Origin: an uncultured Pelagibacteraceae bacterium
GTDB taxonomy: Bacteria > Pseudomonadota > Alphaproteobacteria > Pelagibacterales > Pelagibacteraceae
Length of the DNA: 64,000 nucleotides
Direction of reading: 5' to 3'
NCBI GenBank assembly: GCA_902534465.1
Contig: CACAPU010000002.1
Location: 62,001 to 126,000 of the forward strand
Shown one piece after another: positions 34,701 through 43,100 of the stretch (position 1 is the first letter of the stretch; the number at the start of each line of letters is the position of its first letter). The position numbers and the translations under genes were made by a program. Below the pieces are notes generated by a model, which had not been told where the DNA came from, did not search any database, and worked only from the letters and a program-made list of their open reading frames with translations.

Positions 34701-34849
34701 GAAGTTTTTTTGAAGTAGATAAAGAACATATAGTTGCTTATAGCCTTAGTGTTTTAGCCAAAGAGCAACTCATCACTTCAAAGTATGCTGAAGATGCAAT
34801 AAAAAAGTATAATATTGATAAAAATAAACCTATGCCAACAAAAATGTAA
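31784..34849 (+). CDS. aceE: Pyruvate dehydrogenase E1 (homodimeric type) with N-terminal lipoyl domain
   Basis: A 1021-residue fusion. Residues 1-77 are a lipoyl domain: LLVPDIGDFENVEIIEV, the lipoylation lysine K42 in ESDKSSVEVPS, and IGDKVSKGDLIL. A charged flexible linker follows to about 140. From DDIDPVETKEWLDSL to the end is full-length AceE (about 880 residues; E. coli 887). It has the thiamine-diphosphate motif GDGEMDEPESLGAIG ending in NCNLQRLDGPVRGNG, and GHDPHKVYAAY. It decarboxylates pyruvate and acetylates lipoate. The E2 gene starts immediately after its stop and lacks a lipoyl domain, so E1 evidently carries the swinging arm. Confidence 0.95.
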   Translation: MNLDLLVPDIGDFENVEIIEVLVKKGDKINKNDPVVTLESDKSSVEVPSNYEGTVENINVKIGDKVSKGDLILTLSSDNKEEEKKITKTLSEKIPPSTEKLIEEAETSAKPDNKVETKVVEPKQIKQTRLINEVKMVSSNDDIDPVETKEWLDSLSAVLQNDGSERAHFLIKQLIDQSYKAGSKIPHTQTTPYVNTIPPEEEKRSPGDQNIERKLRSLIRWNAAAMVVRANKKYPELGGHIGTFASAATLYDVGMNHFWRAKNNKFGGDLVYFQGHSAPGMYARAFLEGRLNEKQLDRFRQEVKTGGLSSYPHPWLMPNFWQFPTVSMGIGPMLAIYQARFMKYLINRGLIKDEGRKVWAFLGDGEMDEPESLGAIGLAARENLDNLIFVVNCNLQRLDGPVRGNGKIIQELEGIFRGAGWNVLKVIWGSYWDTLLANDKTGHLVKIMNETVDGEYQAFKARNGLYVREKFFGKYPETTELVSSMSDTDIWRLNRGGHDPHKVYAAYDKAVNHKGSPTVIIAKTIKGYGMGKSGESVNTTHQQKKLDVDDLMYYRDRFDVPLTDAQVENIEYFKPDENSEEIKYLKKRRIELGGFIPERTSYSKPIKAPNKDIFDFMKTSTGEKEMSTTMALVRMLTNLLRDKNVAPKLVPIIPDEARTFGMEGFFQKIGIYAHEGQKYEPEDSAQLSSYREEKSGQVLEEGITEAGSMSSWIAAGTAYTNHDIEMIPIYLFYSMFGFQRIGDFAWAAGDSQARGFLIGATAGRTTLAGEGLQHQDGHSHLLASTIPNCISYDPTFHYELAVIFREGLRRMHEKNENIFYYITTMNENYSHPEMPKDCEDGILKGMYKIKESSSSKEAKIQLLGSGTILREMMTASDILKKEYQVDSEVWSVTSFNELRKNGIEVERQNLLNPSETNKKSYIEECLGKQQGPILAATDYMRINADQIRSFTKKSFYSLGTDGYGRSDTRKNLRSFFEVDKEHIVAYSLSVLAKEQLITSKYAEDAIKKYNIDKNKPMPTKM

Positions 34850-35776
34850 ATGTCTGATCAATCCATCAAAACATCTGCAAGTCCAAAAGTTAGAAAGTTT
34901 GCTAGAGAATTAGGTGTTGATATAAATATTGTCAAAGGTTCAGAAAGATTAGGCAGGGTCGTAGAAAAAGATTTAAAAGAATTTGTTTCATCTAACATTA
35001 ATCAAACAAATGATCAAAAAGATAGTGGAAATGAAAAAGTAATCAAAAGTGAATATCAACATTCAGATTTTGGAGAAATTGAAATTAAAGATATCCCTAG
35101 AGTAAAAAAAATTGCTGCTCCCCATTTAGTCAACTCTTGGACTAACATTCCACATGTAACAAATCATGACGAAGCTGATATTACTGAGATGGAAGAGTTT
35201 AGAAGTTCACTTAAAGATAATTACTCCGGAGAAAAAATAAAAATTACTCCACTAGCATTTATTATAAAAGCATTGGTAATATCACTAAAAAAATTTCCAT
35301 CTTTCAATTCATCAATTGATGATATTGAAAATGGTAAAATTACGTTTAAAAAGTATTTTCACATCGGCATCGCAGTTGATACCCAACATGGACTTATGGT
35401 ACCTAAAATTAGAGACGCCGATCAAAAAGATATAAAAGATTTAAGCAAGCACTTGAAAAAAGTTAGTGATGATTGCAGAAATCTAAAAATTGATAAAAAA
35501 GAATTTTTTGGGGGATCGATGACTATTACTAGTTTAGGTGGAATTGGGGGGTCCTTCTTTACACCAATAATTAATTTTCCTGAAGTTGCTATCCTTGGAA
35601 TAGGCAGAAGCTATAAAAAACAGTTATTTAAAGACGGAAAATTTGTTCCCAGAACTATGTTACCTTTATCACTATCATATGACCATCGAATTATTGACGG
35701 AGCTGAGGCTGCTAAATTTAATAATGAGTTAAAAGATAACTTAGGCGCAAATTTTGCTTACAACCTAAGTAAATGA
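34850..35776 (+). CDS. aceF: Dihydrolipoamide acetyltransferase (E2) lacking a lipoyl domain
   Basis: A 308-residue E2. Residues 8-46 are a peripheral-subunit-binding domain (SPKVRKFARELGVDINIVKG and GRVVEKDLKEF). After a polar linker, residues from about 70 form the catalytic core, with MTITSLGGIGGSFFTPIIN and the active site YDHRIIDGAEA (H279, D283). E. coli AceF has three lipoyl domains and most E2s at least one; here none is present, and the protein begins almost directly with the binding domain. It transfers acetyl groups from lipoate to CoA. The gene abuts aceE and overlaps the dioxygenase gene by 4 bases (ATGA). Confidence 0.95.
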   Translation: MSDQSIKTSASPKVRKFARELGVDINIVKGSERLGRVVEKDLKEFVSSNINQTNDQKDSGNEKVIKSEYQHSDFGEIEIKDIPRVKKIAAPHLVNSWTNIPHVTNHDEADITEMEEFRSSLKDNYSGEKIKITPLAFIIKALVISLKKFPSFNSSIDDIENGKITFKKYFHIGIAVDTQHGLMVPKIRDADQKDIKDLSKHLKKVSDDCRNLKIDKKEFFGGSMTITSLGGIGGSFFTPIINFPEVAILGIGRSYKKQLFKDGKFVPRTMLPLSLSYDHRIIDGAEAAKFNNELKDNLGANFAYNLSK

Positions 35777-36873
35777 TTAAAAAAATCGAAATATTACCCA
35801 ATGATCTTCATGTCCATTTTAGCGGAGAAAACTCAGAAATTTTTCCAAATATTTGGTTGCGAGATCATGCAAAAGACGAGCAAAATTGGGATAAAAGGTC
35901 TAGTCAACGAAAGACTTTTACAGCATCTTTAGATCTTAATTTAAAAATAAAAAATGCTGAAATACTAGAAAATGGCAAATACTTGAGCATTTCCTGGCCT
36001 GATCTAGAAAAGCCAGTCCAATATTCACTTGAATTTCTAATTAATAACAAAATAGATAAAAAAAGAGAAACAAAATCAAATTTAAAAATTTGGAGATCAA
36101 ATGAAATTCATCAAGAAATATTTGTAGATTATAAGTCGATCTTATCAAATGATGGATTTAAAAACTTTTTGAAAAGTCTACATACTTATGGTTTTTTAGT
36201 AATTAGAAATTGCGAAACAAATTTAAAATGTGTTGAAAAAATTGCTAATAAAATTGGATATGTAAGAAATTCTATATTTGGAGGACTGTGGAGTTTTGAG
36301 TCTGACGAAAATAAGGCTGATAGCGCTTATACTCAAGAAGAGTTGAGACCACATACAGACTCAACATATAGTAATGATGCTCCAGGGTTACAATTATTAT
36401 TATGTTGTGATTATGATGCTAAGGGTGGTGACTCAATAATGGTTGATGGATTAAAGATTGCTGAAACGATCAAAAAAGAAAATCAGCAAATGTACGATTT
36501 GCTTACAAAAATAAATGTAAAAGGTAATTACATTGGTGATGGAGTTTTTTTAGAAGCTGAAAGACCAATATTTAAATTAAATAAAAATAATGAAATTATT
36601 CAAGTAAGTTTTAATAATTACGATCGAGCACCGTTTAGATTTGAAAAGGATTTAACTTTAAAGTTTTATGAAGCAATTAAAAAATTTGACCTACTTGCTA
36701 ATAATAAAGATTACCAATGGAGACATATACTAAAACCTGGAGAGCTTTTAATATTTAATAATTGGCGAATACTTCATGGAAGAGGATCATTTAGTGGGGT
36801 AAGAAAAATGTCTGGATGTTATATAAACAAAGAAGATTTTGATAGTTCTTGTAAGATGAACGGAATAAATTAA
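35773..36873 (+). CDS. Gamma-butyrobetaine/trimethyllysine hydroxylase-like Fe(II)/2-oxoglutarate dioxygenase
   Basis: A 366-residue protein. Residues 1-95 form the DUF971-like N-terminal domain (NIWLRDHAKDEQNW, SISWPDLEK). The TauD-fold catalytic domain follows, with iron ligands H194 and D196 (RPHTDSTYSND) and H335 (WRILHGRGSF), plus an arginine for 2-oxoglutarate in GVRKMSG. The family hydroxylates trimethylammonium compounds such as gamma-butyrobetaine, trimethyllysine and 2-trimethylaminoethylphosphonate. The three N-terminal zinc cysteines of animal BBOX1 are absent. Translational coupling to the E2 gene is unexpected and leaves the substrate open. Confidence 0.85.
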   Translation: MIKKIEILPNDLHVHFSGENSEIFPNIWLRDHAKDEQNWDKRSSQRKTFTASLDLNLKIKNAEILENGKYLSISWPDLEKPVQYSLEFLINNKIDKKRETKSNLKIWRSNEIHQEIFVDYKSILSNDGFKNFLKSLHTYGFLVIRNCETNLKCVEKIANKIGYVRNSIFGGLWSFESDENKADSAYTQEELRPHTDSTYSNDAPGLQLLLCCDYDAKGGDSIMVDGLKIAETIKKENQQMYDLLTKINVKGNYIGDGVFLEAERPIFKLNKNNEIIQVSFNNYDRAPFRFEKDLTLKFYEAIKKFDLLANNKDYQWRHILKPGELLIFNNWRILHGRGSFSGVRKMSGCYINKEDFDSSCKMNGIN

Positions 36874-36894
36874 TTTATAATTTAAATTAATAAA

Positions 36895-37779
36895 ATGACA
36901 AAATCTCTTTCTATGATCTGTGCACTAGTTACAACTTTTATCTGGGGTACAGCTTTTATTGCACAAGATACCGGTATGGATAATATTGGTCCTTTAACAT
37001 TTAATTCAGCAAGATTTGTTGTAGGATTTTTAACTATTTTACCGCTAGCGTTACTCTTTGAAAGAAAGAAAATTAGGCTAGAGATACTCTCAAAATCAAA
37101 ACTTTTTATAAAATATTTAGTTTTTATGGGAGTTTCACTTTTCTTAGGAACTTTTTTACAACAAGCCGCCCTTCAATACACAAATATTGCAAATGCTGCA
37201 TTTTTCACGGTATTTTACGTACCAATAGTTCCAATTTTATTATTTTTTATTTATTCAAAAAAAGTCCATTGGAGTATTTGGCCGGCCATTTGTCTTTGTG
37301 TTTTAGGTGTATATCTCCTAAGTGATTTCTCTAATTCAGAAATTATGTTAGGTGATGGTTTAGTTATTTTATGTTCTGTATTTTGGGCATTGCATATAAT
37401 ATTTGCAGGTAAATTCATGGAAGAATTCGATATTCCTATGTTCTATGCAGCATTACAGGCTTTATTTGTGGCAACTCTGTCAATAATTTTTTCATATATA
37501 TTTGAGGAAATTAATATTTCTAAAATTTTAATGGAAAGTAGTTCAATACTTTATGCTGGTGCATTATCAGGTGGAATTGCCTTTACATTACAAATGTTTG
37601 CTCAAAAAAATATAGAAGAAGCGCCTGCCGCAATTATTTATTCGTTAGAGGGAGTGTTTGCAGCAATTGCTGGATGGATAATTCTTGATCAGTTTTTAAC
37701 TACGAATAATATGATTGGATGTTTTTTAATATTGGTTGCTGTAATTTCTTCTCAAATTTCTCCAAGCACCAAAACTTAA
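36895..37779 (+). CDS. EamA/DMT-family transporter
   Basis: A 294-residue membrane protein with ten predicted helices in two EamA repeats. The first begins MICALVTTFIWGTAFIAQDTG and ends near GVYLLSD. The second starts at GDGLVILCSVFWALHIIFAG and contains EEAPAAIIYSLEGVFAAIAGW, the typical C-terminal repeat signature. The family exports or exchanges amino acids and other metabolites. The substrate is not predictable. It follows the dioxygenase by 21 bases and overlaps the convergent uppP by 4 bases. Confidence 0.9.
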   Translation: MTKSLSMICALVTTFIWGTAFIAQDTGMDNIGPLTFNSARFVVGFLTILPLALLFERKKIRLEILSKSKLFIKYLVFMGVSLFLGTFLQQAALQYTNIANAAFFTVFYVPIVPILLFFIYSKKVHWSIWPAICLCVLGVYLLSDFSNSEIMLGDGLVILCSVFWALHIIFAGKFMEEFDIPMFYAALQALFVATLSIIFSYIFEEINISKILMESSSILYAGALSGGIAFTLQMFAQKNIEEAPAAIIYSLEGVFAAIAGWIILDQFLTTNNMIGCFLILVAVISSQISPSTKT

Positions 37780-38543
37780 GAATATGCAATTACAAAAAGA
37801 ATTAATGCAAGAAATGTTCTGTAATAAACAAAAAGGTTTAAATTAAAATTTCTTACATAAATCAAAAAATATTTTACTGTTAGATAAGAAAAAACAAATG
37901 ATAATAAGACTGCAAATATAAACAAAAAATTCATATCTATATTTGTATTAACAATATCTTTCAAGCTTAGTACACTTGCTCCAGCTAATGCAGGAATGGA
38001 TAAATAAAAGGATATTTTAGAAGAGTCTACTCTACCAAAATTTAAAAATCTTGATGCAGTAATTATAATTCCAGATCTACTAACTCCAGGTATAATAGCC
38101 AATATTTGAAAAATTCCTATTAGTAAAATATTTTTAAGATTTAAATTATCATTAATTTTATTTTTAATTGTAGATCTGTCAGCAATAAACAACAATATTC
38201 CAAACATTAATGTAGTCCAAGCTATCACTTTTAAATTTCTCAAATTTTCAATTAGATCCGATGCATAAAAAAAGTAGCCAACAATAATTAATGGAATTGA
38301 TCCTAAAACTATTAAAAGGAATAAAGATTTATTTTTGGTTATATTTAATAAATCTTTTCTAAAATAAAAAATAATTGCTAAAAGTGACCCTAAGTGGAGA
38401 CTTATATCTAATTGAAGTGAGCTAACATTAAAATTAGAAATCTTTGAAATTATAATGAGATGAGCAGAGGAACTTACGGGTATAAATTCAGTAAATCCTT
38501 GAATGAATGCTAATATTGACGTTTCTATGTATTTTGAAATCAT
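37776..38543 (-). CDS. uppP: Undecaprenyl-diphosphatase
   Basis: A 255-residue integral membrane phosphatase of the BacA/UppP family that recycles the undecaprenyl carrier of peptidoglycan and LPS synthesis. The two consensus regions are FIQGFTEFIPVSSSAHLII (with the conserved Glu and Ser) and IPGVSRSGIIITASRFL (with the conserved Arg). Length matches the family. The start is the ATG of MISKYIE; the slightly longer frame begins at TTG. Its promoter shares the 177-base gap with gltD. Confidence 0.96.
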   Translation of the reverse strand: MISKYIETSILAFIQGFTEFIPVSSSAHLIIISKISNFNVSSLQLDISLHLGSLLAIIFYFRKDLLNITKNKSLFLLIVLGSIPLIIVGYFFYASDLIENLRNLKVIAWTTLMFGILLFIADRSTIKNKINDNLNLKNILLIGIFQILAIIPGVSRSGIIITASRFLNFGRVDSSKISFYLSIPALAGASVLSLKDIVNTNIDMNFLFIFAVLLSFVFSYLTVKYFLIYVRNFNLNLFVYYRTFLALILFVIAYS

Positions 38544-38596
38544 TTGAGAACCCAATAGATAGTTAAAAGATTACTTAAATAAGGCAATTACTATTA

Positions 38597-38613
38597 TGCA
38601 TAGCTACTATGCA
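38597..38613 (+). promoter_or_regulatory. 7-3-7 palindrome in the uppP-gltD divergent region
   Basis: TGCATAG (38597-38603), CTA, CTATGCA (38607-38613): a perfect inverted repeat with a 3-base centre, 54 bases upstream of uppP and 108 bases upstream of gltD. It includes one of the few G/C-containing segments of the gap. It looks like a dimeric regulator site; which gene it serves is unknown. Confidence 0.4.
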
Positions 38614-38720
38614 AATTTAAAAAAAATATGGAAAAATAGGGTTTTTTAAAAATATACGTCATAATGTATTACCTAGTTGTACTTTATAGATATTTGAAAT
38701 TCATATATAAGCCGACTGCA

Positions 38721-40154
38721 ATGACAAATAAAATGCTCCAATTTGTGGATATAGGTCAACAAAATCCACCTAAAAGAGATAAATCCAAAAGAAAAGAGGA
38801 TTTTGGCGAGATATATCAAGAATTTATACATGATAGGGCCAAAGAGCAGTCTAGCAGATGCTCACAGTGTGGTGTCCCTTTTTGTCAAGTTCATTGTCCT
38901 TTAAGTAACAATATTCCAGATTGGTTAAAACTCACTGCAGAAGGAAGGTATGAAGAAGCATATCATTTATCCCAAAGCACAAATAATATGCCAGAGGTTT
39001 GTGGAAGAATTTGTCCTCAGGACAGACTATGCGAGGGGAATTGTGTAATCGAACAGTCAGGGCATGGCACTGTTACTATAGGATCAATTGAAAAATATCT
39101 AACTGACAAAGCATGGGAAAATGGATGGGTTAAACCAATAAAAGTAAAAATTGAAAACGAACAAAGTGTTGGAATTATAGGTGCAGGACCAGCAGGGTTA
39201 GCCTGTGGAGAGGAGCTTAGAAAAAAAGGATATCAAGTAACAATATACGATAGATATGATAGAGCTGGTGGACTACTTATTTACGGTATTCCAAACTTTA
39301 AACTAGAGAAACATGTAGTTGAAAGACGAATTAAACTTCTGAAAGATGGAGGAATAAATTTTGTAAACAATTTTGAAGTTGGTAAAGACTCTACTTTACA
39401 AGAACTACAATCAAAACATGATGCAATCTTAATTTCTACAGGTGTTTACAAACCCCGAGAAGTAAATTTACCAGGAAATGACTTAAGCAATATTTTTCCT
39501 GCAATGGAATTCCTTACAGCATCAAATAAAAAAGGCTTAGGTGATAAAGTTGAAATGTTTGATAACGGTACACTTAATGCTGAAGGAAAAGATGTTGTAG
39601 TCATTGGTGGAGGAGACACAGCTATGGATTGTGTAAGGACATCAGTCCGACAAAAAGCTAAATCTGTAAAATGTTTATACAGAAGAGATAGAGAAAATAT
39701 GCCTGGTTCTGCTAGGGAAGTAGGAAATGCAGAAGAAGAAGGTGTGGAATTTATTTGGTTGAGTAATCCAAAAGAATTTAAAGGATCAAACAAAGTTAAG
39801 AGTATTATAGTTGATAAAATGAAATTAACTGACCCTGACGATACTGGAAGAAGAAAACCAGTTGTAGAAGAAAATTCAGAATTTGAAATAAAAGCTGATT
39901 TAGTGATTAAGTCTCTAGGATTTGATCCTGAGGACTTACCTGTTCTTTTTCAAGAGCCAAGATTAAAAGTTTCACAATGGGGAACTATTAAGACTGACTT
40001 TGATACCTTAGAAACAAGTATTCCTGGTGTATTTGCAGCAGGAGATATTGTAAGAGGAGCATCATTAGTTGTGTGGGCTATAAAAGATGGAAGAGATGCA
40101 GCAACTTCAATCGAAAGTTTTCTTCAATCAAAACAAAAAATGAAAGTTGCATAA
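38721..40154 (+). CDS. gltD: Glutamate synthase small subunit
   Basis: A 477-residue FAD/NADPH oxidoreductase feeding electrons to GltB. The N-terminal Fe-S region has CSQCGVPFCQVHCPLSNNIP and CGRICPQDRLCEGNC. The FAD site is GIIGAGPAGLACGEELRKKG, the NADPH site VVIGGGDTAMDCVRT, and the second FAD segment AAGDIVRGASLVVWAI. The open frame extends 19 codons further upstream. I take MTNKMLQFVDIGQ because homologues start there and the extension is unrelated. The stop overlaps the gltB ATG as TAATG. Confidence 0.96.
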   Translation: MTNKMLQFVDIGQQNPPKRDKSKRKEDFGEIYQEFIHDRAKEQSSRCSQCGVPFCQVHCPLSNNIPDWLKLTAEGRYEEAYHLSQSTNNMPEVCGRICPQDRLCEGNCVIEQSGHGTVTIGSIEKYLTDKAWENGWVKPIKVKIENEQSVGIIGAGPAGLACGEELRKKGYQVTIYDRYDRAGGLLIYGIPNFKLEKHVVERRIKLLKDGGINFVNNFEVGKDSTLQELQSKHDAILISTGVYKPREVNLPGNDLSNIFPAMEFLTASNKKGLGDKVEMFDNGTLNAEGKDVVVIGGGDTAMDCVRTSVRQKAKSVKCLYRRDRENMPGSAREVGNAEEEGVEFIWLSNPKEFKGSNKVKSIIVDKMKLTDPDDTGRRKPVVEENSEFEIKADLVIKSLGFDPEDLPVLFQEPRLKVSQWGTIKTDFDTLETSIPGVFAAGDIVRGASLVVWAIKDGRDAATSIESFLQSKQKMKVA

Positions 40155-43100
40155 TGGATATCCAAAAAAAAAATCAAGAATTATTAAAAAAAAATCATGT
40201 TTATGATGAGAAAATGGAACATGATGCATGTGGAGTAGGTCTTGTAGCTTCAACTGAGGGGCTTAAATCAAGAAAAGTAGTAGAATATGGAATTGAAGCT
40301 TTGAAAGCTGTTTGGCACAGGGGCGCTATTGACGCTGATGGAAAAACAGGTGATGGAGCAGGAATACATATTGAGATACCTAAAGATTTTTTTGCAGAGA
40401 AAATAGAAATTACTGGACATAAACACGATAATTCAGATTTATGTGTAGGAATGATCTTTCTACCGAGGAATAATTATGGCGGACAAGAGCAATGTAGAAC
40501 AATAGTAGAAAGTGAGCTTACAAAAAAGAATTTTAATATATATGGATGGAGACAAGTCCCGGTTGATCCATCTGTACTTGGTGAAAAAGCTGAATTAACG
40601 AGACCTGAAATTACTCAAGTTTTGTTCACTCATAACGATAAATCAATTGTTGGCAAAGATCTAGAGAGAATACTTTACGAGACAAGAAGAAAAATTGAAA
40701 AAGAAGCTTTAAAAAATCAATTAAATAATTTTTATATTTGCTCATTTAGTTCAAAATCAATTATTTACAAAGGAATGTTTCTTGCAGAAGCTTTGTCAGA
40801 TTTTTATACAGACTTAAAAGATGAACGTTTTATTTCAAGATATGCAATTTTTCATCAGAGGTTTTCAACAAACACAGCACCAAGCTGGGATTTAGCTCAA
40901 CCGTTTAGAGCTATCGCTCATAATGGTGAAATAAATACACTTAAAGGTAACGTTAATTGGATGAATATACACCAAGAAGAAATGTTTAGTCCATTGTTTG
41001 ATGATATGGAAAATTTGAAACCAGTTATTCCTGCTGGAAATTCTGACTCCGCATCATTAGACAATGTTTTTGAATTACTAAGTATTTCTGGTCATTCAGC
41101 ACCTTTAGCAAAACTTATGTTAATTCCAGATGCGTGGTCAAAAAAAAGTAAAGTTTTGCCAAAAGATCATCAACAATTGTTCAATTTTTTAAATAGTACC
41201 ATGGAACCTTGGGATGGACCCGCTGCTGTTGCAGCGACAGATAATGAGTGGGTAATTGTGGGAAGTGACAGAAATGGTCTAAGACCGCTAAGATATACTG
41301 TTACAAGAGACAAACTTTTGTTTGCTGGATCTGAAACAGGTATGATTGATTTAAATGAAAAGAAAATTGTCTCAAAAGGAAGACTTGGCCCTGGTGAAAT
41401 ATTGGGTGTTAGAATTGAAAAAGGAAAAATTTATACAAACAATGCAATTAAGAATTATTTAGCAAAAGAATTTAAAAAGTTTAACAACCAGATTATTGAT
41501 CTTGATAAAAAATTTCCAATAGAAAATGAAAAAAACCAGTATTCAGGTTCTGATTTAAAAAAAATACAACACTGTTTTGGCTATAGCCTTGAGGATTTAG
41601 AACTAATCCTTCATCCTATGGCCGAAGATGCTAAAGAGGCAACTGGATCCATGGGTGATGATACACCTCTTGCTGTATTATCTGATAAATATAGGCCTCT
41701 TTATCATTTTTTTAGACAGAACTTTAGTCAAGTAACAAATCCTCCAATTGACTCTTTAAGAGAAAATAAGGTTATGAGTTTAAAAACTAGGTTTGGAAAT
41801 CTGGGTAACATTCTAGATTTTTCTGACCTTACTGAGGAAAATATTTACGTTTTAGACAGCCCTATACTCTCGAACAATCAGTTTGAAAAATTTGTAAAGT
41901 ATTTTGGTGACAATTACAGAATTTTAGATTGCATATTTGATAAACACGAAACCCTTGAAAATTCAATTAATAGATTAAAAAGGGATGCAGAGAAAGCAGT
42001 TAGAGAAGGTGTAACACAACTTATTTTATCAGATAAAAATATATCTGAAATAAAATTGCCAATGCCAATGCTTTTATGTATTGGATCAATAAACACTCAT
42101 TTAATAAAATTAGGTTTAAGAGGATATGTTTCTATCAATGTTCAAACAGGAGATGCCCTTGATACACACTCATTTGCTACACTTATAGGTGTTGGAGCAA
42201 CAACTGTAAATCCTTATCTTGCATTTGATAGTTTATTTCAAAGATACTCAAAAAAACTTTTTGGTAAATTTTCTTTTGATGAGTGTGTCAGTAGGTATAT
42301 TAAATCTGTAAACTTTGGCCTGTTAAAAATAATGTCAAAGATGGGTATTTCTGTTTTAAGTTCATATAGAGGAGGATGTAATTTTGAAACTGTAGGACTA
42401 AGTAGAACAATTGTTAAAGATTATTTTCCAGGGGTTATATCTAAAATTTCTGGAATTGGATTAAGCGGTATAGAAAAAAAGATAAGAGGTATACATAAGG
42501 ATGCTTTTGACATTCATTCAAATATTTTACCCATAGGTGGAATTTATAGATATAGAAAAAATGGAGAAACTCACCAATATCAAGGAAAATTAATTCATCT
42601 CTTGCAAGCTGCCGTTGGTTCAAATTCTTATGATACTTACAAAAAATACACTAAAGGGATATATGGTTTAAAACCAATTAATTTAAGAGATTTAATTGAC
42701 TTTAAAAATCAAGAGGCAATACCAATCGATGAAGTTGAACCTATAACTGAAATAATGAGAAGATTTGGAAGTGGAAGCATGTCTCATGGTGCTTTATCAA
42801 AAGAAGCTCATGAAACTCTTGCTATGGGTATGAATAGGATAAAGGGTGCTTCTTGTAGCGGTGAAGGTGGAGAAGATGAAAAGAGATTTAAAGTTTTAGA
42901 AAATGGAGATAGTGCTAATTCAAGAGTAAAACAAATAGCATCTGCAAGATTTGGAGTAACTATAAATTATTTAAATAATTGTAATGAAATTGAAATTAAA
43001 ATTGCACAAGGTGCAAAGCCTGGTGAAGGTGGCCAACTACCTGGTTTCAAGGTTACAGAGGAAATTGCTAAACTAAGACACTCTACTCCAGGAGTGACTT

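Noticed and set aside
38544..38720. Riboswitch or glnA-type RNA motif upstream of gltD
   Set aside because: Only one simple palindrome is visible and no multi-stem conserved core could be recognised.
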